From the NCBI RefSeq assembly GCF_002072155.1, contig NZ_BDIY01000009.1, positions 1 to 64,000 of the forward strand: a stretch of DNA of 64,000 bases, given 5' to 3'. The DNA comes from Roseovarius sp. A-2. GTDB taxonomy: Bacteria; Pseudomonadota; Alphaproteobacteria; Rhodobacterales; Rhodobacteraceae. Position numbers and translations under genes: made by a program. Each line of letters begins with the position of its first letter. The first letter of the stretch is position 1. Of the stretch, positions 9,131-16,518 are shown piece after piece. A model generated the notes under the pieces. That model was not told the origin of the DNA and did no database searches. It was given only the letters and a program-made list of their open reading frames with translations.

Positions 9131-9610
9131 TCACCCCGCCGACTTCAGGTTTTCGAAAGACGCCATCGAAGTCCTGATCCGGCGCTCAAGTGCTTTGTTT
9201 CCAAGATCTTGCATCGCTCCAGCCGCGAATCCGAAGGCGATCGCCAGCGTTCCCACGAAGGGACCGAAAATAAAGCCGATGAGCGGGACGGATGTGACAA
9301 GGTAGCCGAATATCGCGCCGAATACCGTCCCCATGCTGGTCATGGGAAATTCGCCAAGCAGAGAGATGATCACGTCCAGAACCTTCCTGCCGATCCTGAT
9401 GATGAAGTCGCCGACCTTGATCGTGGTCTTGGCGATTGTGAACAAGATCGACTTGGCATCAGCCGAGATGGCGAGGTTGTCCAGTCGCCTCTTCAACGCT
9501 TCTTCGGAAAGATCAAAGGAAAGTAGGTCGCGGATTTCGTCATGACTCTCAGCCACGCAATCCATCTCGATGGTTTTCCCGGTCTCGGGGTCGACAGCCT
9601 CGACTTTCAT
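9131..9610 (-). CDS. Hypothetical membrane protein, first gene of the TerB operon
   Basis: A 159-aa protein with a soluble acidic N-terminal part (residues 1-55, MKVEAVDPETGKTIEMDC), an amphipathic segment (about 55-85) and two Gly/Phe-rich membrane helices (about 90-135, VFGAIFGYLV and FGPFVGTLAIAFGFAAGA). The stop is 1 bp before the TerB-like gene start, pointing to one transcript. No known family is recognised. It sits next to the left island boundary together with its two partners. Confidence 0.6.
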   Translation of the reverse strand: MKVEAVDPETGKTIEMDCVAESHDEIRDLLSFDLSEEALKRRLDNLAISADAKSILFTIAKTTIKVGDFIIRIGRKVLDVIISLLGEFPMTSMGTVFGAIFGYLVTSVPLIGFIFGPFVGTLAIAFGFAAGAMQDLGNKALERRIRTSMASFENLKSAG

Positions 9611-9855
9611 GAAATGGAATCCTCCATTAGATTGAGACTATGGCTAGATGCATTCTGCAATGCAAGTGACGGCACTGTGAGCCATTGCAGGATTGTCAGC
9701 AAGTGCAGCTTGGTATGCCCGACGGGCGTGGACAAGCCTGGACCTGTCGCGGTTTGATGCCGCTCCTCTGATGTAGCTTGTTACTTTATTGGTGGTTGTG
9801 CGTCGAAAATGCCTGATGCTGTGGTCTGCCCCCACTGAGTGATCCGGTGTAAATG

Positions 9856-10040
9856 CTAGTGCATGGTCGGCCTTTGGTCTATCGGAACGATGCTTTCGGG
9901 CGCTGGTGGGCGGTATCCCAGAGCACTGTACGGTCTGACTGTGTTGTAGTGGCGGCGCCACTTCTCGATCAGAATCTGGGCCTCGCGTAGCGAGTAGAAG
10001 ACCTCACCGTTCAGAAGCTCATCCCGGAAGGGTGCGCCAC
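9856..10040 (-). mobile_element. IS3-family transposase C-terminal remnant
   Basis: Read on the minus strand, the segment encodes FRDELLNGEVFYSLREAQIL and continues into an EKWRRHYNTVRPYSALGYRPPAPE-type end, the conserved C-terminal part of IS3-family OrfB integrases, stopping at 9856-9858. The DDE catalytic core and OrfA are absent. A GC-rich TGGTCTGCCCCCAC sequence just beyond the stop (about 9819-9832) may be the terminal inverted repeat. The fragment is dead. Confidence 0.72.
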
Positions 10041-10048
10041 GCGATTAT

Positions 10049-10092
10049 TTGATCTCCGTTAAAGAAAACACTCCTTGATTGATCTCGATCAA
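10049..10092. promoter_or_regulatory. Two FNR/CRP-type boxes upstream of arsR
   Basis: TTGATCTCGATCAA (10079-10092) is a perfect TTGAT-N4-ATCAA box, and TTGATCTCCGTTAA (10049-10062) is a degenerate second copy, with centres 30 bp apart. Both lie before the arsR-permease operon. The sequence matches the FnrL consensus of Rhodobacteraceae; an oxygen-linked control of this operon is inference. Confidence 0.5.
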
Positions 10093-10098
10093 AGAATT

Positions 10099-10140
10099 GG
10101 TCACTTCACATATGCGCACATACGCATATGTGCAGTGACC
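10099..10140. promoter_or_regulatory. Large inverted repeat, candidate ArsR operator
   Basis: Eighteen-base arms (10099-10116 and 10123-10140) pair with one mismatch around a CACATA spacer; the perfect inner arms are CACATATGCG and CGCATATGTG. The AT-rich ATATGCG/CGCATAT core and the position just upstream of arsR suit an autoregulatory operator of an ArsR/SmtB repressor. Not followed by a T-run, so less likely a terminator. Confidence 0.55.
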
Positions 10141-10187
10141 AATATGAGCTGCGGCCAATGACGGCCTTTGATCTGGATACAAGAAAC

Positions 10188-10487
10188 ATGTGGAGCACAA
10201 TGCAAGAGATTCTGACGGCCCTGTGTGATCCGACCCGTCGTGCAGCCCTTGCCATTCTTTGTGATAGTGGCGAGCACTGCGTTTGCGAATTGATGGCGCG
10301 CCTCGACGTGAGCCAGAGCCGGATGTCACGGCACATGAAGGTGCTGCGTGAGGCCGGCCTCGTGCTGGACAGACGCGACGCGCAATGGGTGCGCTACCGC
10401 CGGAACCCCGACCTTGCGCTGGAATTCTCGGCAGTGATCGACGCTGTGCTGGCTGCCGAATTCAATCTTGGAAGGAAGGTCGCATGA
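10188..10487 (+). CDS. arsR: ArsR/SmtB-family arsenic-responsive repressor
   Basis: Small winged-helix repressor (99 aa from 10188; an ATG at 10200 is equally possible). Residues around 30-45 read CVCELMARLDVSQSRMSRHM: the C31-V-C33 pair at the start of the recognition helix is the As(III)/Sb(III)-binding site of classical ArsR, followed by the DNA-reading helix. A longer reading frame from 10128 starts inside the inverted repeat and is unlikely. The stop overlaps the permease start (ATGA), so the two are cotranscribed. It should repress its own operon until arsenite binds. Confidence 0.88.
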   Translation: MWSTMQEILTALCDPTRRAALAILCDSGEHCVCELMARLDVSQSRMSRHMKVLREAGLVLDRRDAQWVRYRRNPDLALEFSAVIDAVLAAEFNLGRKVA

Positions 10488-11542
10488 CCGCTCAAACACA
10501 TGACCCGGCCCCGCATCGCGGCGCGCCCGACTGGCTTTGGTATATCGGCGTGCCCTCCGTGGGCGTGGTCCTCTACCTGCTCTATGGTCAGCTGATCCCG
10601 ATCTCGGAATGGGTGACGGCGCTGTTTCCAGTGGCGCGCGACAGCCACACGGGCGAGGCCATCGCCTTCTTCGTCTATGACGTGCCGAAGGTACTGCTGC
10701 TGCTCACGGGCATCGTCTTTGTCACCGGCGTGCTTCGTAGCTGGTTCAGCCCGGAAAAGACCCGCGCGATCTTGGCGGGCAAGAACCAGATCTGGGGCTA
10801 TCCGCTGGCCTCGCTTCTGGGCGTGCTGACGCCATTTTGCTCGTGCTCCTCGGTGCCACTCTTCATCGGCTTCGTCTCGGCGGGCATCCCGCTCGGCGTG
10901 ACCTTCTCCTTCCTGATCGCGGGGCCGATGGTGGGGCCGGTGGGCCTCGGGCTGCTCTACGGCCTCGTCGGATGGGAGATCGCGACGATCTACCTTGTCT
11001 TCGGTTTCACCATTGCCACCGTGGCGGGGTTCATCCTCGGCCGCATGGGGCTGGAACGCTACCTTCAGGACTGGGTGCGCGAACTGAACGCGGGCCCCGT
11101 CGGCGATCTGCCTGAAGAACGGCTGACGCTGGTGGACCGGTTGAAGATCGGTGTCGAACAGGTGCGCGAGATCGTCGGCAAGGTCTGGATCTGGGTGCTG
11201 GTCGGCATCGGCATCGGCGCGGCGATTCACGGCTACGTCCCTGAAGAGATGATGCTGCGGATCATGGGCGGCGAGGCCTGGTGGTCGGTTCCCGCCGCCG
11301 TCGTCGTGGGTGTGCCGATGTACACCAATGCGGCCGGCGTTATTCCCATCGTGGAGGCGCTGTTGGGCAAGGGTGCCGCGCTTGGCACGACGCTGGCCTT
11401 CATGATGTCGGTGATCGCGCTGAGCCTACCCGAGATGATCATCCTGAAGCAGGTGCTGAAACTTCGCCTCATCGCGATCTTTATCGCGGTTGTCGCGGCC
11501 GGGATCCTCGCCACCGGCTCTCTCTTCAACTTCCTGCTGTGA
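10484..11542 (+). CDS. ArsP/DUF318-type permease
   Basis: A 352-aa polytopic inner-membrane protein with about eight helices. The cysteine motif TPFCSCSSVPLF followed by GFVSAGIPLGVTFSFLIAGP is the hallmark of the ArsP/YraQ (PF03773) permeases. Members coupled to ArsR expel trivalent organoarsenicals such as methylarsenite, or other thiophilic compounds. It is cotranscribed with arsR (ATGA overlap) and followed by a thioredoxin-fold protein, a common trio. Whether arsenite, methylarsenite or another ligand is exported cannot be told from sequence. Confidence 0.85.
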   Translation: MTAQTHDPAPHRGAPDWLWYIGVPSVGVVLYLLYGQLIPISEWVTALFPVARDSHTGEAIAFFVYDVPKVLLLLTGIVFVTGVLRSWFSPEKTRAILAGKNQIWGYPLASLLGVLTPFCSCSSVPLFIGFVSAGIPLGVTFSFLIAGPMVGPVGLGLLYGLVGWEIATIYLVFGFTIATVAGFILGRMGLERYLQDWVRELNAGPVGDLPEERLTLVDRLKIGVEQVREIVGKVWIWVLVGIGIGAAIHGYVPEEMMLRIMGGEAWWSVPAAVVVGVPMYTNAAGVIPIVEALLGKGAALGTTLAFMMSVIALSLPEMIILKQVLKLRLIAIFIAVVAAGILATGSLFNFLL

Positions 11543-11584
11543 GCGATCCTCCGGGTCGACGCAATTCTCTGAAAGGACAAGCAC

Positions 11585-11821
11585 ATGAAAACCGTCAAGG
11601 TATACGGCCCCGGCTGCAAGCGCTGCGAGACGACCGAAGCCATGGTCAAGGAGGCCGCCGCAAAGATCGGCGTTGCGGTCGAGGTCGAAAAGGTCACCGA
11701 TGCGCGATCCATCGCGATGGCTGGCGTCATGTCCACGCCGGGCATCTCGGTCGACGGCAAGCTCGTCCATGCCGGTGGCCTGCCGGATGCGGGGAAGCTC
11801 GAAGGCTGGCTCCGCGCATGA
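11585..11821 (+). CDS. Thioredoxin-fold redox-active disulfide protein
   Basis: Small 78-aa thioredoxin-like protein with the active-site motif CKRC (residues 12-15) in PGCKRCETTEAMV and the cis-Pro loop STPGISVDG, matching the thioredoxin_3 (redox-active disulfide protein 2) family. An AAGGACA ribosome site precedes the ATG. It sits between the ArsP-like permease and an MBL-fold gene whose start overlaps its stop (ATGA). Such proteins frequently accompany PF03773 permeases; a role in handing over or reducing the thiol-bound substrate is inference. Confidence 0.85.
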   Translation: MKTVKVYGPGCKRCETTEAMVKEAAAKIGVAVEVEKVTDARSIAMAGVMSTPGISVDGKLVHAGGLPDAGKLEGWLRA

Positions 11822-12210
11822 TCCGCGCTCTGGTCGCCGCCGTTGCCGTCCTCGCTTTTCCAACCGTCGCCCTGGCGGATGTCCTCGAGGCCCAGCCGGT
11901 CACGGATGATGTCTGGGCGATCGTCGGCCCACTGGAGCAGCGCAGTCCGGAAAACTTCGGCAACAACGCCACCTTCGGACTGGTCGTGACGCCCGAGGGG
12001 GCGGTGCTGATGGATCCGGGCGGGTCATGGCAGGGTGCCGAGATGCTGCACGCGGCCATCCGCACCGTCACCGACCAGCCGGTGAAATACGTCATCAATA
12101 CCGGCGGACAGGACCACCGCTGGCTGGGCAACGGGTATTGGAAGGTCCAAGGGGCCACCGTGATCGCCTCGGAAGCGGCGGTCGAGGATCATCGCGCCCG
12201 CGCCGACTAA
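11818..12210 (+). pseudogene. MBL-fold metallohydrolase, 3'-truncated
   Basis: Begins with a signal peptide (about residues 1-20, ending VALAD) and the N-terminal half of a metallo-beta-lactamase-fold enzyme (GNNATFGLVVTPEGAVLMDP, then VKYVINTGGQDHRWLGN). The usual HxHxDH zinc motif is replaced by GGQDH here, so it belongs to a divergent subgroup or is inactive. After residue 130 (DHRARAD) it stops abruptly; the second half of the fold, about 150-180 residues, is missing. The stop lies within the last bases of the convergent, also shortened moeA gene, so this point is a rearrangement junction. Confidence 0.75.
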
Positions 12211-13295
12211 GTGACCGGCACATATTCGCAGCGGCCGGTCCGGCGGGCATAGGCAAAGGCCGCAACGGCGGGAATCCATGTGTCCGGCACCTCGCGCAAC
12301 CCAGCCACCCGGCGCAAGGTGGGGCGCACGATCTGCGAAAAGGTGACTGCCGCGGCATATGGGTTTCCCGGCAGGCCAAAGAAAAGCGCTCCCGCCACGC
12401 GGCCCACGGTCAGCGGTTTGCCAGGGCGGATCGCCACCTTGAGCACATCAAGCGCGGCATTCTCGGCCCGAAGCGCATCAAGAATGTGATCCTCCTCGCC
12501 CGCCGAAACGCCTCCCGAGGAAATCACCACGTCATGGCCGCGCGCGGCCTCGCGGATCGCGCCCCGAATAGAGGCGGGATCATCGGGCAGTATACCCAGA
12601 TCGGTGACCTCGGCCCACGATGCAGCCAGAAGTGCGCGCAGCATGACCCGGTTGGAATTGTAGATCTGCCCATGGGCCAGAATACCCCCCGGCTCCACCA
12701 GCTCATCGCCGGTGGACAGGATCGCAATACGCACCCGGCGACGCACGATCGCCGCGGACAGTCCACAACCCGCCAGAAGGGCCAGACGCGGCGGTGTCAG
12801 CGCAACGCCTGCCGCAAGACATCTGGCCCCCTCGGCCACGTCCTCACCGCGACGGCGGATGTTGGCGCCCGGTGCTGGCAGGGTGTCCAGAATGATCCGT
12901 CCGCCCTGGCGGTGCACCGCCTCCTGCATCAACACGCAATCGGCCCCTGCAGGCACCGGTGCGCCGGTGAAAATGCGCGCAGCACAGCCCGGGGCAAGCG
13001 CGGTGCCCCCTGTGTCGCCCGCGGCAATCCGGCCCGCCACGGTCAGCGACCACGGCCCCTTGCCGCGCAGCGCCGCGCTGTCGAGCGCGTAGCCGTCCAT
13101 GGCGGAATTGTCGAATGGCGGCAACGCGGAGTGCGCCGCAGTCGCGTCCGCAAGCACCCGGTCGAGCGCCATGTAGAGGGGGAGCGTTTCGGTCTCGGAG
13201 ACGGTGACGGCCACCGCTTCGGCCCGAAGCCGCGCTGCATCAACCGACATCGGCGCGCCCGGCTTGCCGGCCGAGCAGGTTGCTGGTTGTCCCAT
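12207..13295 (-). CDS. moeA: Molybdopterin molybdenumtransferase MoeA, shortened C-terminus
   Basis: Inserts molybdate into adenylylated molybdopterin, supplying the cofactor of the neighbouring arsenite oxidase. The sequence shows PPFDNSAMDGYA, RIFTGAPVPAGAD, ILSTGDELV and SSGGVSAGEEDH motifs and GLPGNP. The start at 13295 (MGQPATCSAG) has a GGGAGG box; 13250 is an alternative. The protein ends at 362 aa after RTGRCEYVPVT, where MoeA normally continues about 40-60 residues to finish domain IV. The break coincides with the truncated MBL gene. It could be partly functional. A moeA next to aioBA is typical of alphaproteobacterial arsenite-oxidation loci. Confidence 0.85.
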   Translation of the reverse strand: MGQPATCSAGKPGAPMSVDAARLRAEAVAVTVSETETLPLYMALDRVLADATAAHSALPPFDNSAMDGYALDSAALRGKGPWSLTVAGRIAAGDTGGTALAPGCAARIFTGAPVPAGADCVLMQEAVHRQGGRIILDTLPAPGANIRRRGEDVAEGARCLAAGVALTPPRLALLAGCGLSAAIVRRRVRIAILSTGDELVEPGGILAHGQIYNSNRVMLRALLAASWAEVTDLGILPDDPASIRGAIREAARGHDVVISSGGVSAGEEDHILDALRAENAALDVLKVAIRPGKPLTVGRVAGALFFGLPGNPYAAAVTFSQIVRPTLRRVAGLREVPDTWIPAVAAFAYARRTGRCEYVPVT

Positions 13296-13318
13296 GGCGC
13301 CCTCCCTGACGCTTGGGC

Positions 13319-13341
13319 CCCGCCCCATATTGCGGGGCGGG
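13319..13341 (-). other. GC hairpin between aioA and moeA
   Basis: CCCGCCCC (13319-13326) and GGGGCGGG (13334-13341) form a perfect eight-pair stem with a 7-base loop just after the aioA stop. No T-run follows on the minus strand, so it may act as an mRNA-stabilising or attenuating structure rather than a full terminator. Confidence 0.45.
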
Positions 13342-13360
13342 TCTGTCCTGTCTCGCCAGA

Positions 13361-15826
13361 TCAGAGCGTGACTTCTTTCGACTTGAAGGTGATCCCCGCT
13401 GTTTCATGGGTGGCGTTCGAGATCTTGCGGATATCACCCCAGCAGTGCTTGTAGTTCGGCAGCACCAGCTCGTTGACACCCGGGTTAATCACATTGCCCT
13501 GGCTGCCCGCCGGTGACCCGAAGACCATCGCAACCTGCCCCCGCTTGGCGGTGGCCGTGGGATAGGCCATGCCCTGCGTCACGCCGTTATCGTTGATGAT
13601 CTCGATGAGGTCGCCGGGGTTCAGACCCTCATCGACCATGTCGTCCGGGTTCATCTCGATGAACGGATAGGGAAAACGATCCTGCACGAACTCGTTCTTC
13701 TGGTCGAGGAACTGGTTCTGCCAGAAGATATTGGCACGTACATTGTTGATCCAGTACTTGTGCGCAGCCTTCTCGCGGGCCTTGCCCGGTGCCTGCCAGC
13801 CCCGCCATCCGGCGGCACAGAACAGCGCCTTTCCGTCCTCGCGCCCGTGGCGGTCGAAGGTGCCATCGGCATAGAGCCGCTCGGTGCCGACAAGCTGACC
13901 GTTCTCATAGCCAGTCACCGGCTCTTGCACGCCGTTATTGCCCGCCGCGCGCAGCCGCTCATAGGTCACCTCCGGGTTGCCCTGGTGGAAGCCGTCCATG
14001 AAGGCGTCCTCCTCGGTCTCCCAGTCGTAGCCCTGGAACTGATCGGCATAGGCGTCCTGGCCCATCTCGCGCAATGCGCGCTCCATGTGCTGCGCAACAC
14101 CGGCGGCGATCAGGCAGTCGGGCCTGGAGTTGCCGTAGGGGTCCATATAGCGCTCGCTGAGTCGCAGCCGACGTTCGCCGTTCATCGAGGTGAGGTTCAT
14201 CTCGTTCGACTCGCAGGCCGGCAGGATCACATGCGCGTTCTGACCGATCTGGGTATGGATGATGTCGACATCCACGACAAAGAGCCCACCCGCATTGATC
14301 GCCGAGACGATGGCATCGACCAGCTGTTCGCGCGTGCCGCCTGCGGCGGCGTCGATCGCGTCCTTCACCATGTCCGCCCGGCGCTTGTGCACGCGCTTGA
14401 ATTCGGCGGCGTTGAGCGTGGTCTTATGGTGGTCGCAGGCCCAGATGTGATGAACACCCCCAAGACCCCGGATCAGGAACTGATCGACGTATTCCGCGGG
14501 TCGCCCCACATGGCCTTCATTCGGACGGTAGTAACCCTCTTGATGCCCGCCGAGGCGGCAGACCCCGCCGCCTTCGCGCCCTACATTGCCGGTGGCGAGT
14601 GAAATGTTCACCAACGCACCGATGGTGCGATAGTTGTCATTGCCCCAGATTATCCCCTTTTCATAGGCCGTTGCGCATTTCCGACGGCTGCCGTCGTCAT
14701 GTGGCTTGGCGATCCATTCGGCGGCCTGCCGAATGTCGGCCACGGGCACGCCGCAGATTTCCGCCGCCTGCTCCAGCGATGTCCGGCAATCTTGCATCGC
14801 ATGGTCGAGACTGCCCAGGCTGGCGGGATGCGCACTATCCTGTGCCACCGCTTCGCCGCCTTGAAAGGCGGAGGCGGCGATGAAGTCGTCATCGGTCCAG
14901 CCCTGATCGACGATATGGGTCAGGATGGCGTTAAAAAGCGCCATATCCGTACCTTCGTTGATCGCGAGATGCAGGACATTTTCCTTGCCCGCCCACTGCT
15001 CGGCGGAATGCACGGTGACGGTGCGGCGCGGGTCGACCATGATGAACTTCGCACCATTCTGGAGCCCGGGCACCATGTGATTGAGATAAAGGTTAGTCTG
15101 CGTCTCCATCGAATTGGCGCCGACCATGAAGATCGTGTCGGTGATCTCGTAATCGGAATAGCTGTTGTTGAGCTCGCCCACGCCCATGTCGCGGGTCGAA
15201 TGCACCTCGGAATTATAGGCCGGACGGTTGTGGATGCGGCAGTTCTTGACCTTCATGCTGTCGAAATAGAGCTTGCCTGTGCCCCAGGTATTCTCGTACC
15301 CCCCCGCACTGCCGCCATGGTCGAACATCGACACGACAAGATCGTCCTCGGACCCTTCGGTCACGACCTGCGCGGTCACCCGCGCGACAAGATCGAGCGC
15401 GTCGTCCCACGACGTCGGCTGCCATGTCCCGTTGCGCCATACCAGCGGGTCACTGAGCCTTTGCAGCTGTGTGCCGGTCACCCGCGAGGGCCGGTTTTCG
15501 GCCATGCGCGCACCGCGGATGGAGCCAAGACCGGAATTAACCACGCAATTTTCATCGGGCTTGACCACGAGGTGCACGTCCTTCCCGTCCTGCTTGACGA
15601 TGTTGTACATTGATGGCGCGTACCAGGCCGCGCTATCCTGAAACTGTTGTTCGCTGAGATCGACGCCGAACTTGTTCTGTTCAGGGGCCGTGCCGCCCTG
15701 CTTGTTCATCGGCCATGTATAGGCCTTGTAGCCGCATCCGACGATGCAGTAATGGCAGGTGACGTTGAATTCCTTTGCGTCTGCGGGAACGATCGGCAGA
15801 CGGTCCACTTGTCTTTTGTAAGCCAT
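13361..15826 (-). CDS. aioA: Arsenite oxidase large (molybdopterin) subunit AioA
   Basis: Catalytic subunit of periplasmic arsenite oxidase, turning As(III) into As(V). The 821-aa protein has the 3Fe-4S motif C24-X2-C27-X3-C31 (CHYCIVGCGY) near its N-terminus with Ser instead of a fourth Cys, as in the AioA branch of the DMSO-reductase family, followed by the bis-MGD domains (for example MFDHGGSAGGYENTWGTG, VGANSMETQTNLY and the C-terminal FGSPAGSQGNV). It lacks its own signal peptide and is expected to be co-exported with AioB by Tat. The gene follows aioB by 13 bp. Length fits the family; no lesion is seen. Confidence 0.96.
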   Translation of the reverse strand: MAYKRQVDRLPIVPADAKEFNVTCHYCIVGCGYKAYTWPMNKQGGTAPEQNKFGVDLSEQQFQDSAAWYAPSMYNIVKQDGKDVHLVVKPDENCVVNSGLGSIRGARMAENRPSRVTGTQLQRLSDPLVWRNGTWQPTSWDDALDLVARVTAQVVTEGSEDDLVVSMFDHGGSAGGYENTWGTGKLYFDSMKVKNCRIHNRPAYNSEVHSTRDMGVGELNNSYSDYEITDTIFMVGANSMETQTNLYLNHMVPGLQNGAKFIMVDPRRTVTVHSAEQWAGKENVLHLAINEGTDMALFNAILTHIVDQGWTDDDFIAASAFQGGEAVAQDSAHPASLGSLDHAMQDCRTSLEQAAEICGVPVADIRQAAEWIAKPHDDGSRRKCATAYEKGIIWGNDNYRTIGALVNISLATGNVGREGGGVCRLGGHQEGYYRPNEGHVGRPAEYVDQFLIRGLGGVHHIWACDHHKTTLNAAEFKRVHKRRADMVKDAIDAAAGGTREQLVDAIVSAINAGGLFVVDVDIIHTQIGQNAHVILPACESNEMNLTSMNGERRLRLSERYMDPYGNSRPDCLIAAGVAQHMERALREMGQDAYADQFQGYDWETEEDAFMDGFHQGNPEVTYERLRAAGNNGVQEPVTGYENGQLVGTERLYADGTFDRHGREDGKALFCAAGWRGWQAPGKAREKAAHKYWINNVRANIFWQNQFLDQKNEFVQDRFPYPFIEMNPDDMVDEGLNPGDLIEIINDNGVTQGMAYPTATAKRGQVAMVFGSPAGSQGNVINPGVNELVLPNYKHCWGDIRKISNATHETAGITFKSKEVTL

Positions 15827-15839
15827 TGATTTTCCTCCC

Positions 15840-16361
15840 TCAGAGCGTGTTTGACAGGCGGCCGTAGATCAGCTCGTCCACGCCCTCGGCATAGATGTCG
15901 CCCGTGTCGTCGACGCGCAGCACGAATTGCGGCAGGTTGTTGGTGGCATGACCCCAGACCTGTTGCCCGCCCGCCTCGGCATCGAAACGTGAATGGTGCC
16001 CCGGGCAGTTGAACGTGCGGTCTTCGCCATTGTAGCTCAGATACCAGCCCTTGTGCGGGCACAGGATCGAAAAGGCGACGATATCGCCATCAGGACCCAC
16101 ACCCCCCTCGACCGCCTGCCCCAGCTTGAGCAGAACCCCGGGGCTGTCGGCATCCGGATAGGCCACATCCATCGCCTCGTTGACGGCCAGATCGGCCACA
16201 TTGGCCAGCCGGTTTGCCGGATACTCCACCCGTGCGAGCGCCGCTTGCGCGCGGGCTTCGCTCGTTCCCATGACAACGCTCGCCGCAGCCCCCGCCGTGG
16301 CCCCAAGGCCCCCGCGCAGGAACTGACGACGGCCCGCATCGACCAGTCGATTACATTTCAT
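15840..16361 (-). CDS. aioB: Arsenite oxidase small (Rieske) subunit AioB
   Basis: Periplasmic Rieske 2Fe-2S subunit (173 aa) that passes electrons from AioA to a cytochrome. A twin-arginine signal (RRQFLRGG, residues 11-18) directs Tat export. Cluster ligands are C101-X-H103 and C119-X2-H122 (CPHKGW and CPGHH). The two extra cysteines that form a disulfide in betaproteobacterial and many other Rieske proteins are replaced by Trp106 and Gly121, as reported for alphaproteobacterial AioB. A GGAGG box precedes the ATG. Likely expressed from the sigma-54-like promoter at 16389-16404. Confidence 0.95.
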   Translation of the reverse strand: MKCNRLVDAGRRQFLRGGLGATAGAAASVVMGTSEARAQAALARVEYPANRLANVADLAVNEAMDVAYPDADSPGVLLKLGQAVEGGVGPDGDIVAFSILCPHKGWYLSYNGEDRTFNCPGHHSRFDAEAGGQQVWGHATNNLPQFVLRVDDTGDIYAEGVDELIYGRLSNTL

Positions 16362-16388
16362 TGGCTTGGCTCCTCCCTTGCTATGACG

Positions 16389-16404
16389 GCAAGGATAGAG
16401 CCTC
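16389..16404 (-). promoter_or_regulatory. Sigma-54-like promoter of aioBA
   Basis: On the minus strand AGGCTC-N5-TTGC places GG at -24 (16402-16401) and GC at -12 (16390-16389) with the required 10-base spacing, close to the TGGCAC-N5-TTGC consensus. The inferred start of transcription is near 16377, just before the aioB ribosome site. RpoN-dependent aio promoters are known from other bacteria. Confidence 0.55.
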
Positions 16405-16478
16405 CGTCCGCGTGCCACGACAGGGTTAACGTGCATTCTGCAGCGCAGCTAAACCCTGAAAAACATGCAGAAATTCAG

Positions 16479-16498
16479 ATGTTCGGAAATCCGAACAT
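16479..16498. promoter_or_regulatory. Perfect inverted repeat upstream of aioB, candidate AioR site
   Basis: ATGTTCGG (16479-16486) and CCGAACAT (16491-16498) form a perfect repeat with a 4-base spacer. It lies about 100-120 bases upstream of the predicted aioB start of transcription, where an enhancer-binding protein would bind, and 20 bases beyond the aioR stop. It is not followed by a T-run on the minus strand, so an activator site is favoured over a terminator. Confidence 0.45.
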
Positions 16499-16518
16499 GC
16501 CGCGCGGCGCAGGCGGTC

